A DNA stretch of 64,000 nt from Prevotella sp. UBA2756 (GCA_002353205.1 DEJE01000016.1:1-64000), one strand, 5' to 3'; counted from the first letter of the stretch, positions 39,435 through 48,436 are shown. Made by a program: numbers and translations. Notes: a model not told the origin generated them from the sequence alone.

Positions 39435-40838
39435 TTATTTCTTCTTCAGCACATCTGCAATGATCTCGGCCATGCGGCGCGCACCCTTGTCGTTGGGGTG
39501 AATGCCGTCGCTGAGCATCTTGTCGCCATCGTTGGCATAGGCTGTGTGCAGGTCGATTACCTCGAGTTTGTTTTTCTTGGCCACCTTCCTGATGACGGGA
39601 ATGATGCCGTTCACGATGACCGAATCGTTGATGTTCCATGTAGGTTTGAAGGCTGGGATGGGTGTGCAGAGGAATATCTGCGGGCGCCGACCGTCGGCAC
39701 GCAGGGCATCGACCATCTGCTGCATGTCGGCCTGCAGCTCTGACCCATACTGCCAGTTTTCGGGTTTCGAGTCGTTGGTGCCGAGTTTGACGATGACGAT
39801 GTCGGGCTGGAAGGCGAGCGCATCGCGCCATGCCTGCTCGTTCATATAGGGATAGTCGCCCTTGTTGAGCATCGTACGGCTGCTGACGCCGTAATTCTTC
39901 ACGTTATAGCCGCTCCCCAACAGTCGCTGCAGCTGTGCAGGATAGCCCAGCAGCGTGGCCATCTCTATACCGAATCCGTCGGTGATGCTGTTGCCGATAC
40001 AGGCCACGCGCACGGCGTCCTGTCGTGGTCCGGCATGCGTCTGCAGCCATGTCGAGAGGTCGTTCAGCATCTGGTCATGGAATTTGAAGTTCTGGCGGAA
40101 GCCGAAGCCGTGGCCTCCTGTGGGGTACACATAGAGCGAGCAGTCGTTGCCTTCGCGCCGCATCGAAGTGTAATAGGCGATGCCGTTGGTCACCGGCGGC
40201 ACGGCACGGTCGTCGTTGGCCGTGAGGATGATGGCGGGAGGCGTCAGATGCCGGCGCACGGCATTCTGGTTCGAGTATTCCCTCACCAGTTTCTCGTCCT
40301 TCATACCCTCCTCGCCGAGGAATCCTACACACGATCCCTTGTGTGTCTCGCGCGCGTTCATCGAGATGACGGGATAGAAAAGGATGGAGAAGTCGGGACG
40401 GCAGTCGAATTCGCTGTGGGTCGACACGGTAGAAGCCAGGTGTCCGCCTGCCGAGAAGCCCATGATGCCCACGTCGCGGGGGTTGATATTCCACACCTGG
40501 GCACTGTCGCGCACCGTCCGGATGGCGTTCTGCGCATCTGAGACGGGAATGGAGCGGTCACCTTTCGGCATGCGGTAGGTGAGCACGAAGAAGGCAATGC
40601 CCTGCTTGTTGAAGTATTCGGCCCAGTCGTGGCCCTCGTTGGTCATCGACAGATGGCTGTATCCGCCTCCCGGACAGTCTACGATAGCTTTGCCGGTGGG
40701 ATGTTCGGGCAGATAGCCCACAATGTTTGCTTGTCCGTCAGCAGTGATATTCACCGTGACTTTCCTCGCTGTCTGTGCAGTGAGCGTCAGGGCAGCAGAA
40801 GCCAATAACAGAAAAAGGTATTTCCTCATATTCTTCAT
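39435..40838 (-). CDS. Two-domain secreted esterase: alpha/beta hydrolase plus SGNH hydrolase
   Basis: This protein has 467 residues from the ATG at 40838 (40829 is an alternative), with a signal peptide (MRKYLFLLLASAALTLTA). Domain 1, about residues 25-260, is an alpha/beta hydrolase with oxyanion loop DCPGGGYSHL, nucleophile elbow GFSAGGHLAS, acid loop ANDDRAVPP and catalytic GGHGFGF. Domain 2, about 270-467, is a GDSL/SGNH hydrolase with block I ACIGNSITDGFG, block III KLGTNDSKP and block V DGIHPNDKG. Both triads appear complete. Fused esterases like this remove acetyl or other acyl groups from plant polysaccharides, so xylan or pectin deacetylation is inferred. It follows nrdG by 22 bp. 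Confidence 0.88.
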   Translation of the reverse strand: MKNMRKYLFLLLASAALTLTAQTARKVTVNITADGQANIVGYLPEHPTGKAIVDCPGGGYSHLSMTNEGHDWAEYFNKQGIAFFVLTYRMPKGDRSIPVSDAQNAIRTVRDSAQVWNINPRDVGIMGFSAGGHLASTVSTHSEFDCRPDFSILFYPVISMNARETHKGSCVGFLGEEGMKDEKLVREYSNQNAVRRHLTPPAIILTANDDRAVPPVTNGIAYYTSMRREGNDCSLYVYPTGGHGFGFRQNFKFHDQMLNDLSTWLQTHAGPRQDAVRVACIGNSITDGFGIEMATLLGYPAQLQRLLGSGYNVKNYGVSSRTMLNKGDYPYMNEQAWRDALAFQPDIVIVKLGTNDSKPENWQYGSELQADMQQMVDALRADGRRPQIFLCTPIPAFKPTWNINDSVIVNGIIPVIRKVAKKNKLEVIDLHTAYANDGDKMLSDGIHPNDKGARRMAEIIADVLKKK

Positions 40839-40860
40839 TTGATTGTTTTTTACTTGCTGA

Positions 40861-41328
40861 TTATTTCCTCCAGAAACGAGACGTGATGTCGTCGAACGTC
40901 CCATCCTCGTTCTTCCTGTAGAGGCGCTGGTTGGTCGTCGGCTGCTTCAACGGTCCGAGATGCCGTATGTAGGGGCCTATCTTGATGTAGTCGAAGTTCG
41001 CCTTGTCTACCGTCGGCGCGATGCGCAGCCGTCCGCTGTACCAGGCCACCTTGAACTCGGGATGCTCTTCGTGGATATACTGGGCCAGGATGTCCACCCC
41101 TTTCGGGTCGGCGTCGCCACCCATGAAGGCAATGCAGGTGATGTCGTTGCCGTAAGCCTCCACGAAGTCGTCGATGGCCTCCACGTTGAGCGGCAGTCCG
41201 ATGTCTTCCCAGAGGTATTTGCTGTGGCATCCGGGACAGCGGCACGGGCAGTTCGATATGTTGATGGCCAGCGTCACCTCGTCGGGAATCTCCTGGAAGA
41301 CAATGCCCGTGTTGACGTATTTCAGCAT
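40861..41328 (-). CDS. nrdG: Anaerobic ribonucleotide reductase activating protein
   Basis: This 155-residue radical-SAM enzyme generates the glycyl radical in NrdD. The iron-sulfur motif appears as NCPCRCPGCHS (Cys-x3-Cys-x2-Cys). It also has MGGDADPKGVDILAQYIHEE and a C-terminal KIGPYIRHLGPLKQPTTNQR. The length matches short NrdG proteins. It lies 112 bp downstream of nrdD on the same strand. The gap contains GC-rich repeat pieces (CCCCTCC/GGAGGGG). Confidence 0.95.
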   Translation of the reverse strand: MLKYVNTGIVFQEIPDEVTLAINISNCPCRCPGCHSKYLWEDIGLPLNVEAIDDFVEAYGNDITCIAFMGGDADPKGVDILAQYIHEEHPEFKVAWYSGRLRIAPTVDKANFDYIKIGPYIRHLGPLKQPTTNQRLYRKNEDGTFDDITSRFWRK

Positions 41329-41334
41329 AAGCCC

Positions 41335-41432
41335 GCCTCCGGCCCCTCCCCGATGGAGTGGCGTTTAAATCGATTCGCTGTCATCTTTGTCGTCATATCA
41401 TGAGAAGCCCCTCCCTTGAGGAGGGGTTGTGG
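41335..41432. repeat. GC-rich palindromic repeat in the nrdD-nrdG gap
   Basis: GCCCCTCCCCGATGGAG (41349 region) and GCCCCTCCCTTGAGGAGGGG (41406-41425) flank an AT-rich stretch. The second copy is a near-perfect hairpin on the nrdDG mRNA and belongs to the same loose family as the elements in and near trpE. Confidence 0.65.
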
Positions 41433-41440
41433 AGAGCTTA

Positions 41441-43534
41441 TTAAGCATGTGCATAGTATCGGCGTGCAGCCTCTTCCTGACGGGGTTGCGAGAAGTTGCT
41501 CACCCGCTTCAGGTAGCCGATGATGCGCGTCATGTAGTCCACGTTCTTCGAATGGCAATGGGGGCACTCCTTCAGGTAGCGCTTGTCGATATGTCCGCAC
41601 TCGTTGCACACCGTATTGGGAATGTTGAACGTGAAATAGTTGCACCCCTCCTGCGCCGCCACCTTCAGCAAGTGCAGGTACTGCTGCTTGCTCAGGTGCT
41701 CGTCGAGGTTCATGTGCAGGGCCGAGCCGCCCGTGAGGTGCTCGATGTAGGGTGCGCCGTGGAGCTTGAACTTGTCGATGACGCTCAGCGAGTCGTCTTC
41801 CACCACGTAGAAATAGCTGTTATAGCAGTCGCGCGGCACGAAGTAGCCGTCTTCGCGGTCCCACTTGGCGTGTTTCACGCCGACGTTCTCTGCGGGGATC
41901 ATCTCGCAGTTGAACATCACCTCCTTCGTGCGATACTGCTTGTTGTATTTCTCGATGAGCCCCAGGATGCCCTGCACGAAATGCAGATAGTCGTCGTTGG
42001 GCGTAATCTTCAGTCCCATGAACTCGGCAGCCTCCACCAATCCGTTGATGCCGATGGTGAGATACTGGCGGGCGATGTTGATGTAACCGGCGTCGAACAG
42101 GGGCAGCATGCCGTGGGCCTGCAGCTCCTTCAGGTTCTCGTTGTAGGCCAGCTGCACCTTGTGGCAGAGGTCGATGATGCCGCTCAGATACTCCAGATAG
42201 TCCATATCGTGGTTCACGGCATACTGTATGCAGCGGTTCAGGTTGATGGTGAGCACGCTCTTCGAGCCCGTCGAGACGCCGCCGGCACCCAGCGTGTAGC
42301 TGAACCCGTTGTCGGTGATCTCGTTGCGCAGACGGCAGCAGGAGCTCAGCGAGTCGGCATTGTCGCTCATATAGGTGAAGAAGGAGTGGCCCTCGGCATA
42401 CATCTCGGCCGTGAAGTCGCCCCACTCGGGATCCATCGGCTCGCCATCCTTCGTCGTCAGCAGGGCCATCGTCTCCACGGGGAAGGTGAGGAGCGTCTTC
42501 GTGCGCTCCTTGTTGAACCACTTCATGAAGCGCTTCTGCAGCCACGACAGGCTCTCCCAGTCAGGTTTGGAGCCGTCGGGGAAGTAGAAGTCGCCGAAGA
42601 TGCTCTCGAAATAATAGCGGTCGTAGTAGGCCACGTTCCAGAACACGGCCTGATAGTTGCGTGCTCCCGTCGGCTGGTTGAGCGTATAGACGATCTGCTC
42701 GAAGCAGTCGGTAATCACCTTGTCGATGGTGCGCTTCTTCAAACTGAGGTCGGCCTGGTCGTTGGCGCGCTTGTAATAGTCGGTACCGTACTCCTTGCCG
42801 ATGAAGTAGTTCATGTACATCAGGAACTCCGGCGTGGCGCAGGCGCCGCTGAGCATGCTCGACACCATGAACACCATGTTGACGAAGCCGCCGCAGAAGC
42901 TCTTCAGGTTGGTGGGAGCGGTGGAGTTACCGCCGATGGACGTCGTCCCGCCGATGAGCCAGGGGTACATGGTGATGGAGGCGCAGTAGTTGGCCAGCGA
43001 CGTCTCGTCGTTCTTGTAGATGAAGTGGTGGGTCAGCTTGTCGATGTATTCGTCGGCGAGCTGCTTGCCATACATCTTCTTGATGCGGTCGGTGAGCAGG
43101 CGGCGGTTCAGACGGATGAAGTTCGACTTCGGCAGTTCGCCGATGAGCGTGGCAATGTTCTTGTGCTCCACGTTGGCATTGGCATCGTATTTGGAGCCCG
43201 TGGCGGCGTTGACCGAGTCGCAATACTCCGAGAGGAACTGCAGCTTGGCCAGCGTCTCGCGGTCTTCGGAGTGCTGCTGGCGGTAGAGCATGAACGACTT
43301 GGCCACCTTGTAGAAGCCCTCGCGCATGAGTGCTTCCTCCACCTGGTTCTGAATGTCTTCCACACGGATGTCGTCGTGCATGTCGAGATGGCTCAGGATC
43401 TTCGAGATGGTGCCCAGGTCGGCAGGACAATCAACACTCTCGAACGCCTTGACGATGGCATTCATGATCTTGTCTAACGAGAAACGGTCTTTCGAACCGT
43501 CGCGCTTGGTAATGGTAAAGTTCTTGATTTCCAT
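41441..43534 (-). CDS. nrdD: Anaerobic ribonucleoside-triphosphate reductase
   Basis: This 697-residue class III reductase makes dNTPs without oxygen. The N-terminal ATP-cone domain (ITKRDGSKDRFSLDKIMNAI) occupies about residues 1-95. The catalytic barrel contains SCCRLRNEITDNGFSYTLGA and KSVLTINLNRC. The C-terminal zinc motif is CNECGHIDKRYLKECPHCHS. The glycyl-radical loop reads RIIGYLKRVSNFSQPRQEEA. This form has no RVCGY match. The nearest glycine is in IGYL, as is usual in Bacteroidales. It has a promoter at 43649 and a leader rich in inverted repeats. Confidence 0.96.
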   Translation of the reverse strand: MEIKNFTITKRDGSKDRFSLDKIMNAIVKAFESVDCPADLGTISKILSHLDMHDDIRVEDIQNQVEEALMREGFYKVAKSFMLYRQQHSEDRETLAKLQFLSEYCDSVNAATGSKYDANANVEHKNIATLIGELPKSNFIRLNRRLLTDRIKKMYGKQLADEYIDKLTHHFIYKNDETSLANYCASITMYPWLIGGTTSIGGNSTAPTNLKSFCGGFVNMVFMVSSMLSGACATPEFLMYMNYFIGKEYGTDYYKRANDQADLSLKKRTIDKVITDCFEQIVYTLNQPTGARNYQAVFWNVAYYDRYYFESIFGDFYFPDGSKPDWESLSWLQKRFMKWFNKERTKTLLTFPVETMALLTTKDGEPMDPEWGDFTAEMYAEGHSFFTYMSDNADSLSSCCRLRNEITDNGFSYTLGAGGVSTGSKSVLTINLNRCIQYAVNHDMDYLEYLSGIIDLCHKVQLAYNENLKELQAHGMLPLFDAGYINIARQYLTIGINGLVEAAEFMGLKITPNDDYLHFVQGILGLIEKYNKQYRTKEVMFNCEMIPAENVGVKHAKWDREDGYFVPRDCYNSYFYVVEDDSLSVIDKFKLHGAPYIEHLTGGSALHMNLDEHLSKQQYLHLLKVAAQEGCNYFTFNIPNTVCNECGHIDKRYLKECPHCHSKNVDYMTRIIGYLKRVSNFSQPRQEEAARRYYAHA

Positions 43535-43574
43535 TGCGATATATGTTATTTCCGTTCTTTCTCCGCACTCAGAA

Positions 43575-43636
43575 GTTTTCCGTTTTGGGAAACTTTTTCC
43601 ATTTCGGCATCGGAAAAGTTTTCCGTTTTGGAAAAC
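43575..43636 (-). promoter_or_regulatory. Three stacked inverted repeats in the nrdD leader
   Basis: GTTTTCCGTTTTGGGAAAC (43575-43593), AACTTTTTCC...GGAAAAGTT (43591-43620) and GTTTTCCGTTTTGGAAAAC (43618-43636) are adjacent or slightly overlapping dyads downstream of the nrdD promoter. They could be DNA operators or mutually exclusive RNA hairpins. Confidence 0.6.
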
Positions 43637-43648
43637 CCTAATCGGCTA

Positions 43649-43656
43649 CAAAGGTA
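43649..43656 (-). promoter_or_regulatory. -7 box of nrdD
   Basis: TACCTTTG on the minus strand gives a leader of about 108 nt containing the stacked inverted repeats. Confidence 0.6.
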
Positions 43657-43720
43657 TAAAATATTCTTCATAACAGCATGGTTGCGTGTCTAAAAAATAT
43701 ATAAAAAAAACGCTATCACA

Positions 43721-43906
43721 TTTCCTTGCGATGCAAAAGCGCCTTTCCCGCGATGCGAAAAGAGCCATCCTGTCGGGCAATTCGATTCAAGCTACGGCAC
43801 AGTTTAATTTGTTTTACCGCACAGTTTAATTTGTTTTACCGAGCAATTTAATTTGTTTTGCCGCGCAATCTAATTTATTTTGAAGTGCAAAGTAATTCTG
43901 TCGGCA
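43721..43906 (-). repeat. 22-bp tandem repeat, copy set 2
   Basis: Units begin at 43775 (degenerate), 43797, 43819, 43841, 43863 and 43885 (degenerate), again exactly 22 bp apart. On the minus strand the consensus halves GGTAAAACAAATT and AAACTGTGC align with the 17.4-kb family. Just before it, TTTCC(T/C)(T/C)GCGATGC units at 43721 and 43744 are 23 bp apart. Confidence 0.88.
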
Positions 43907-43946
43907 ACAAAAAGTCGCATCCCGGGCAGCCTGAAAAGGAAACTGG

Positions 43947-44034
43947 GGCTACAGAAAAAAGTGGCTTAGGCTACAGAAAGAAGCTGTCGGGACTACAGAA
44001 GAAGAATGAGTAATATAAAGAAGAAGGGTGAATT
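43947..44034 (+). repeat. Second 22-bp-period array with a different unit
   Basis: Four units begin at 43947, 43969, 43991 and 44013. The first three share (G)(G/A)CTACAGAA(A/G)(A/G)AAG, and the fourth is diverged. The unit differs from the neighbouring array, yet the period is again 22 bp. The rest of the 43535-44329 gap holds only AT-rich DNA and the cotH promoter. Confidence 0.8.
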
Positions 44035-44191
44035 ATATAGATAAGTATACCATAATTAAATAAAGAAAGCTGTCATCTACTGGCTGTCCAACATTCAAAT
44101 CAGCACGAAAATGAAACGCTGTGCGTCGGCCATGAAACAGATACGAACCCTTCTGCGACAAGAGAGGGACAGGAGATTGAAGATTTTTAAG

Positions 44192-44199
44192 TAATTTTG
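44192..44199 (+). promoter_or_regulatory. -7 box of the CotH gene
   Basis: TAATTTTG on the plus strand predicts a leader of about 125 nt before the ATG at 44330. Confidence 0.5.
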
Positions 44200-44329
44200 C
44201 AACGTCGGACCAGCACTATTTCACGACCACTCGCTTCGGCCGGCACACGACAGCAAGGGCGCACTCGCCTACCGACATCACGACTGTTCGACGCAAGCAG
44301 GAAATCACTATTCATAAACTCAATAGAAA

Positions 44330-45997
44330 ATGAAAAAGACAATCTTGAAACAGGCTTTCGCGCTGACATGCGCGTCGCTCTTCGCCATGGAAGCACTGGC
44401 CGACGACGTGACGTTCAGCAGTTCCAACCTTCCCATCGTCATCATCCAGACCGAACAGGCCATCAACGCCGACGAGAAGGTGAAGGGAACGATGAAGATC
44501 ATCAACAACGGCGAGGGTGCCATCAACCACATCGACGATGCTGCCAACGACTACGACGGCTACATCGGCATCAAATGGCGCGGCGAGAGCTCGCTCAACT
44601 TCAACCAGAAGAAGTACACCATCGAGACGCGTGACGCGCTCGACAACGACACGGCCGTGTCGTTGCTGGGCATGCCGGAAGAGGCCGACTGGGTGCTGCT
44701 GGCTCCCTACAACGACGTGTCGATGGTGCGCGACGTGTTCGCCTTCTATATGTGGAACCAGATGGGGCACTGGGGACCTCGCACGCAGATGTGCGAAGCT
44801 GTGGTGAACGGCGAGTACATGGGCGTCTACGCCCTTTGCGAGAGCATCAAGCGCGACAAGAACCGCGTCGACATCAGCAAGCTGAAGCCGGAGGACGTGT
44901 CGGGTCGCGACGTCACCGGCGGCTACATCGTGCGCATCGATGCCTTCGATGCCGACGACGTCACCTTCCAGTCGAAGGTGATGGGCATACAGCAACAATG
45001 GGGATGGGGCGGACAGCAGACCACGGAGGCTCCCATCACCTGGACCATCTACTACCCGAAGAAGAAAGACCTGCAACCCGAACAGCAGGCATACATCCAG
45101 AACTACGTCGACACGGCCGAACTGAGCATTCAAGGCCCCGACTTCGCCGATCCGGAGAAGGGTTACGCACAGTTCATCGATGTCACCTCGTTCGTCGACT
45201 ACTTCATCCACACCGAAGTGAGCCTCAACGCCGACGGCTTCAAGCGCAGTGCCTACTACTATAAGGAAAAGGACAAGAAGGACGGCACGCGCGGCAAGCT
45301 GTTCGCCGGCCCCGTTTGGGACTTCAACCTGGCTTACGGCAACTGCAACTTCTGCAAGGCCAACAACGTCAAGTCGTGGGTCTACGAGGGCTGCGAGACC
45401 AACCCCACGCCGGTGATGTGGCGCCGTCTGCTGGAAGACGAGGCGTTCCGCAACGCCGTCAGGTGCCGTTATCAGGAGCTCAGGCAGACCATCCTAAGCG
45501 AAGCATCGGTCAACCTGTTCCTCGACAGCTATGCCACCCTGCTCGACGAGGCTAAAGACCGCCAGCTGACGAAATACAAGGAGGTGCTGAAGTCGGACAA
45601 CCCGTGGGGCGACTGGAGCAGTCCGACGAGCTTCTTCGCCGCCTACCGCGTGTCGTCGTATGCCGAGGAGATACAGATTGTGAAAGAGTGGTTCCGCCAG
45701 CGACTGCAATTCCTCGACGAGAACCTGCCGGGCGACTGCAGCAGCGAGACGTCCGTGCACAACCTTGACTACTTCGACGTAGGGTTCCAGTTCGACGGAC
45801 AGACGGCTACCATCGAGTCGCCGAAGCCCATCACGCGCATCGACATCGTCAACGCCACGGGAGCGTGCCTTCGTTCGCAGGCCGTCAAGCAAGCAGACAA
45901 AGCCGTGATAGACCTCAGCCGATTGGGGCACGGCATGTTCATTATCGTTTGCTACACGGCCGACGGCTCGATGATATCGCGCAGCGTGGCCAAGTGA
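44330..45997 (+). CDS. Secreted CotH kinase-family protein with sorting tail
   Basis: The 555-residue protein has a signal peptide (MKKTILKQAFALTCASLFAM). CotH-type kinase-fold motifs are YIGIKWRGESSLNFNQKKYT, WVLLAPYNDVSMVRDVFAFY, VVNGEYMGVYALCESIKRDK, and the metal-site-like GPVWDFNLAYGN near residues 325-336. CotH proteins are secreted or surface kinases that can phosphorylate coat proteins. Bacteroidetes members are uncharacterised and often linked to polysaccharide or surface layers. The last 70 residues (IESPKPITRIDIVNATGACL ... FIIVCYTADGSMISRSVAK) look like a type IX sorting tail. Confidence 0.88.
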   Translation: MKKTILKQAFALTCASLFAMEALADDVTFSSSNLPIVIIQTEQAINADEKVKGTMKIINNGEGAINHIDDAANDYDGYIGIKWRGESSLNFNQKKYTIETRDALDNDTAVSLLGMPEEADWVLLAPYNDVSMVRDVFAFYMWNQMGHWGPRTQMCEAVVNGEYMGVYALCESIKRDKNRVDISKLKPEDVSGRDVTGGYIVRIDAFDADDVTFQSKVMGIQQQWGWGGQQTTEAPITWTIYYPKKKDLQPEQQAYIQNYVDTAELSIQGPDFADPEKGYAQFIDVTSFVDYFIHTEVSLNADGFKRSAYYYKEKDKKDGTRGKLFAGPVWDFNLAYGNCNFCKANNVKSWVYEGCETNPTPVMWRRLLEDEAFRNAVRCRYQELRQTILSEASVNLFLDSYATLLDEAKDRQLTKYKEVLKSDNPWGDWSSPTSFFAAYRVSSYAEEIQIVKEWFRQRLQFLDENLPGDCSSETSVHNLDYFDVGFQFDGQTATIESPKPITRIDIVNATGACLRSQAVKQADKAVIDLSRLGHGMFIIVCYTADGSMISRSVAK

Positions 45998-46065
45998 TTG
46001 CATCATTTCCTTGTTTTTGCGTCAAAAAAAACGAGGTGAATGGTAGACTATTCAGTTTTTTTGTG

Positions 46066-46073
46066 TAATTTTG
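46066..46073 (+). promoter_or_regulatory. -7 box of the AAA+ membrane protein gene
   Basis: TAATTTTG lies 93 bp upstream of the ATG at 46166. The -33 element is not clear. Confidence 0.45.
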
Positions 46074-46165
46074 TAGCGTAGAAAGGGGCAAGGAGACTAT
46101 GTTCTGCTTCGCCCCTAACTATCAGTACACGCATGAAGAATATCAACCACTAACCTTGTTGCAAC

Positions 46166-48436
46166 ATGAGCAAGAACGAATCGGAATTCATAGAACCAGG
46201 TTGTCTGATTAAGATTGTAGCACTCGTTTTGGTTTTAATTGGCTTATATACATGCGACGGAAAATTCGTCGCAGCTATTCTGACGGTCGGAGTAGTAGTG
46301 TACATCGTTGGCGCCTGCGTTACCCAAAACAGCAAAAGAAGGGCGAAGGAAAAAAGGAAAGAGGCCAAAGGCTCCAGGAATACTGCCCGTGAAAAGAAAC
46401 CAGAGGAGATCAGGAGGGTGGTCGAAAGCGAGCCTGCCGCTGAAGGGAAAGAAACGCCACAGAAGACCGACGACGGGACCAGCAAAAACACGACCGACAG
46501 CAACATGGTCAGCGACGACATGATGCTCATCGCGAAAAACTCTTTCGACGATATGTGCTCACAACTGAAGGAAACCTACGACATGGTCATGGACATTTGC
46601 CGGGAGAAAGACTTCCAGAGCTACGTGTTAGGCATCAAGACAGGCAGCGACCAGGTTGACAACAGCGTGTCGATGTTCGGCAGCCTGAGATTCTTCGTCA
46701 TACAAGACGTTCTCAGAAGCTACGAACGGCTGGGACATCCATACTACGAAGTGTATCCTCTGGGAGGAAAGAAAATGTGCAGCATCGACTACGACAGCGC
46801 TTGCGGACAGCTGCTCTATTGTATTGTGATGCAGATGATGAAGCTTGAGGACAACAAACAGCTGACATGGGAGGAAACAAAAGAGACAATAATAGGACGG
46901 GACCCATACAATCAGAAACTTCGAGGCGCAGCCATCGAGGCCCTCAACTTATATGCCAACGCCGATGTCAAGGCCACTGCGAGCAACGGACTCGACGACT
47001 TTGGGCTCTGTATCATCCTGCACAATTACAACAAAGAGTATGAATATTCGTACCGAAAGAAGATGCTGCGCATCGCGACTGTCATCGCCAATGCCGACGG
47101 GGAAGTGACGAACAAAGAAAACAAATGGCTCGACAGCATCATGAACGTCGGCGCGCCCGAGACGGACCATGACGATGAACACATTGTTGAGAATCCTGAC
47201 AAGGAACTCAACAACCTGATAGGCCTGAGCAGGGTAAAGAGCGAAATCAACACCTTGTGCAACTTTGTCATCATGAAGAAGAAGCGGGAAGAGGAAGGGC
47301 TGAAATCGCCAAGAGTATCCTACCACTGCGTCTTCACCGGCAACCCAGGAACGGGAAAGACAACCGTGGCCCGACTCTTGGGCGGAATCTATAAAGACCT
47401 CGGCGTGCTGAAGAAAGGACATCTCGTTGAAACGGACCGCTCCGGATTGGTGGCCGAATATGTGGGACAGACAGCGGTGAAGACAAACAAGATCATAGAC
47501 AGTGCTCTGGATGGCGTCTTGTTTATCGACGAGGCCTACACCTTGGCTGGTGGAGGTGTCAACGACTTCGGCCCCGAAGCCATTGCCACCCTTCTGAAAC
47601 GGATGGAGGACGACCGCGATCGGTTGGTCGTCATCCTTGCGGGCTACAACAACGAAATCGAAGCCTTCATCAACTCGAATCCGGGTCTGCGCTCGCGCTT
47701 CAACCGCTACATCCACTTCGACGACTACACAGCGGAAGAGCTGGTCGAGATATTCAAGCTACAAGTGAAGAAAGGCGAGTACACCCTGTCCGACGACGCT
47801 TCACAATATCTTCAGGAACGATTAACGGCCGTGGTGGCTGACAAACCCAAGGATTTCGGAAATGCACGCTACGTGCGCAACCTCTTTGAAAAGGCAATCG
47901 AAGCACAAGCCAACCGGCTGGCTTCGAAAAAAGAGCTGACAAGAAAAGAGCTGACGCTTCTGACCATGGCCGACATTGCGCTTGGTGACCCCGTCAAGCC
48001 TGCCAACATGGAAAAGGTCTCACTCAATCATGATTCCTACCTCGAAGCGAAACGAAAGACCGGACATGGAGAAGATGGGGAAAAAGCTGTTCGCGCCGAC
48101 AAAAAAGAGATTTACGATATCGTGCAAAGCGTCTTTGAAGCGAAAATCTCTCAACTGGAGCCAGACCACGACAACACCATCGAAGTGACCTACACCGTCT
48201 ACGGTCTCGACGATATGGATGAGACCACGTTCAACATGGAAGTCAAGGAACGCGACTATGACTGGCTTTGGGATCGCGATGATGAGGGTGAAGAGCTCGA
48301 CGCCACATTTATCTGCGAAAACCGGATGGGACTGCACAAGCGTATCATCAGAGCCATTCTCAAAAACATAGAAGAACAGAATGTCGACGACAGCATGGTA
48401 GGCGATGAAGACATTGATTATGCCGTGGAATTATGA
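46166..48436 (+). CDS. Membrane-anchored CbxX/EccA-type AAA+ ATPase with TerB-like domain
   Basis: The protein has 756 residues. Two transmembrane helices lie at about 14-30 and 33-53, and a basic then acidic disordered linker at 55-115. A helical region at about 120-330 ends in a TerB-like segment (MLRIATVIANADGEVTNKEN). The AAA+ module spans about 345-620: Walker A GNPGTGKTT (392-400), Walker B VLFIDEAY (451-458), and arginine-finger region NPGLRSRFNRYIHF. The C-terminal 110 residues are acidic and unrecognised. The AAA+ core resembles CbxX/CfxQ and ESX EccA chaperones. TerB pairing suggests a membrane stress or defence role, but the function is not known. Confidence 0.8.
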   Translation: MSKNESEFIEPGCLIKIVALVLVLIGLYTCDGKFVAAILTVGVVVYIVGACVTQNSKRRAKEKRKEAKGSRNTAREKKPEEIRRVVESEPAAEGKETPQKTDDGTSKNTTDSNMVSDDMMLIAKNSFDDMCSQLKETYDMVMDICREKDFQSYVLGIKTGSDQVDNSVSMFGSLRFFVIQDVLRSYERLGHPYYEVYPLGGKKMCSIDYDSACGQLLYCIVMQMMKLEDNKQLTWEETKETIIGRDPYNQKLRGAAIEALNLYANADVKATASNGLDDFGLCIILHNYNKEYEYSYRKKMLRIATVIANADGEVTNKENKWLDSIMNVGAPETDHDDEHIVENPDKELNNLIGLSRVKSEINTLCNFVIMKKKREEEGLKSPRVSYHCVFTGNPGTGKTTVARLLGGIYKDLGVLKKGHLVETDRSGLVAEYVGQTAVKTNKIIDSALDGVLFIDEAYTLAGGGVNDFGPEAIATLLKRMEDDRDRLVVILAGYNNEIEAFINSNPGLRSRFNRYIHFDDYTAEELVEIFKLQVKKGEYTLSDDASQYLQERLTAVVADKPKDFGNARYVRNLFEKAIEAQANRLASKKELTRKELTLLTMADIALGDPVKPANMEKVSLNHDSYLEAKRKTGHGEDGEKAVRADKKEIYDIVQSVFEAKISQLEPDHDNTIEVTYTVYGLDDMDETTFNMEVKERDYDWLWDRDDEGEELDATFICENRMGLHKRIIRAILKNIEEQNVDDSMVGDEDIDYAVEL

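Noticed and set aside
41429..43477. Plus-strand open frame of 682 codons opposite nrdD
   Set aside because: Shadow frame of the G+C-biased third positions of nrdD. His/Val/Glu-rich composition typical of antisense frames.
44111..44194. 27-codon basic open frame upstream of the CotH gene
   Set aside because: It ends inside the cotH -7 box, has no promoter or ribosome-binding site of its own, and is most likely chance.
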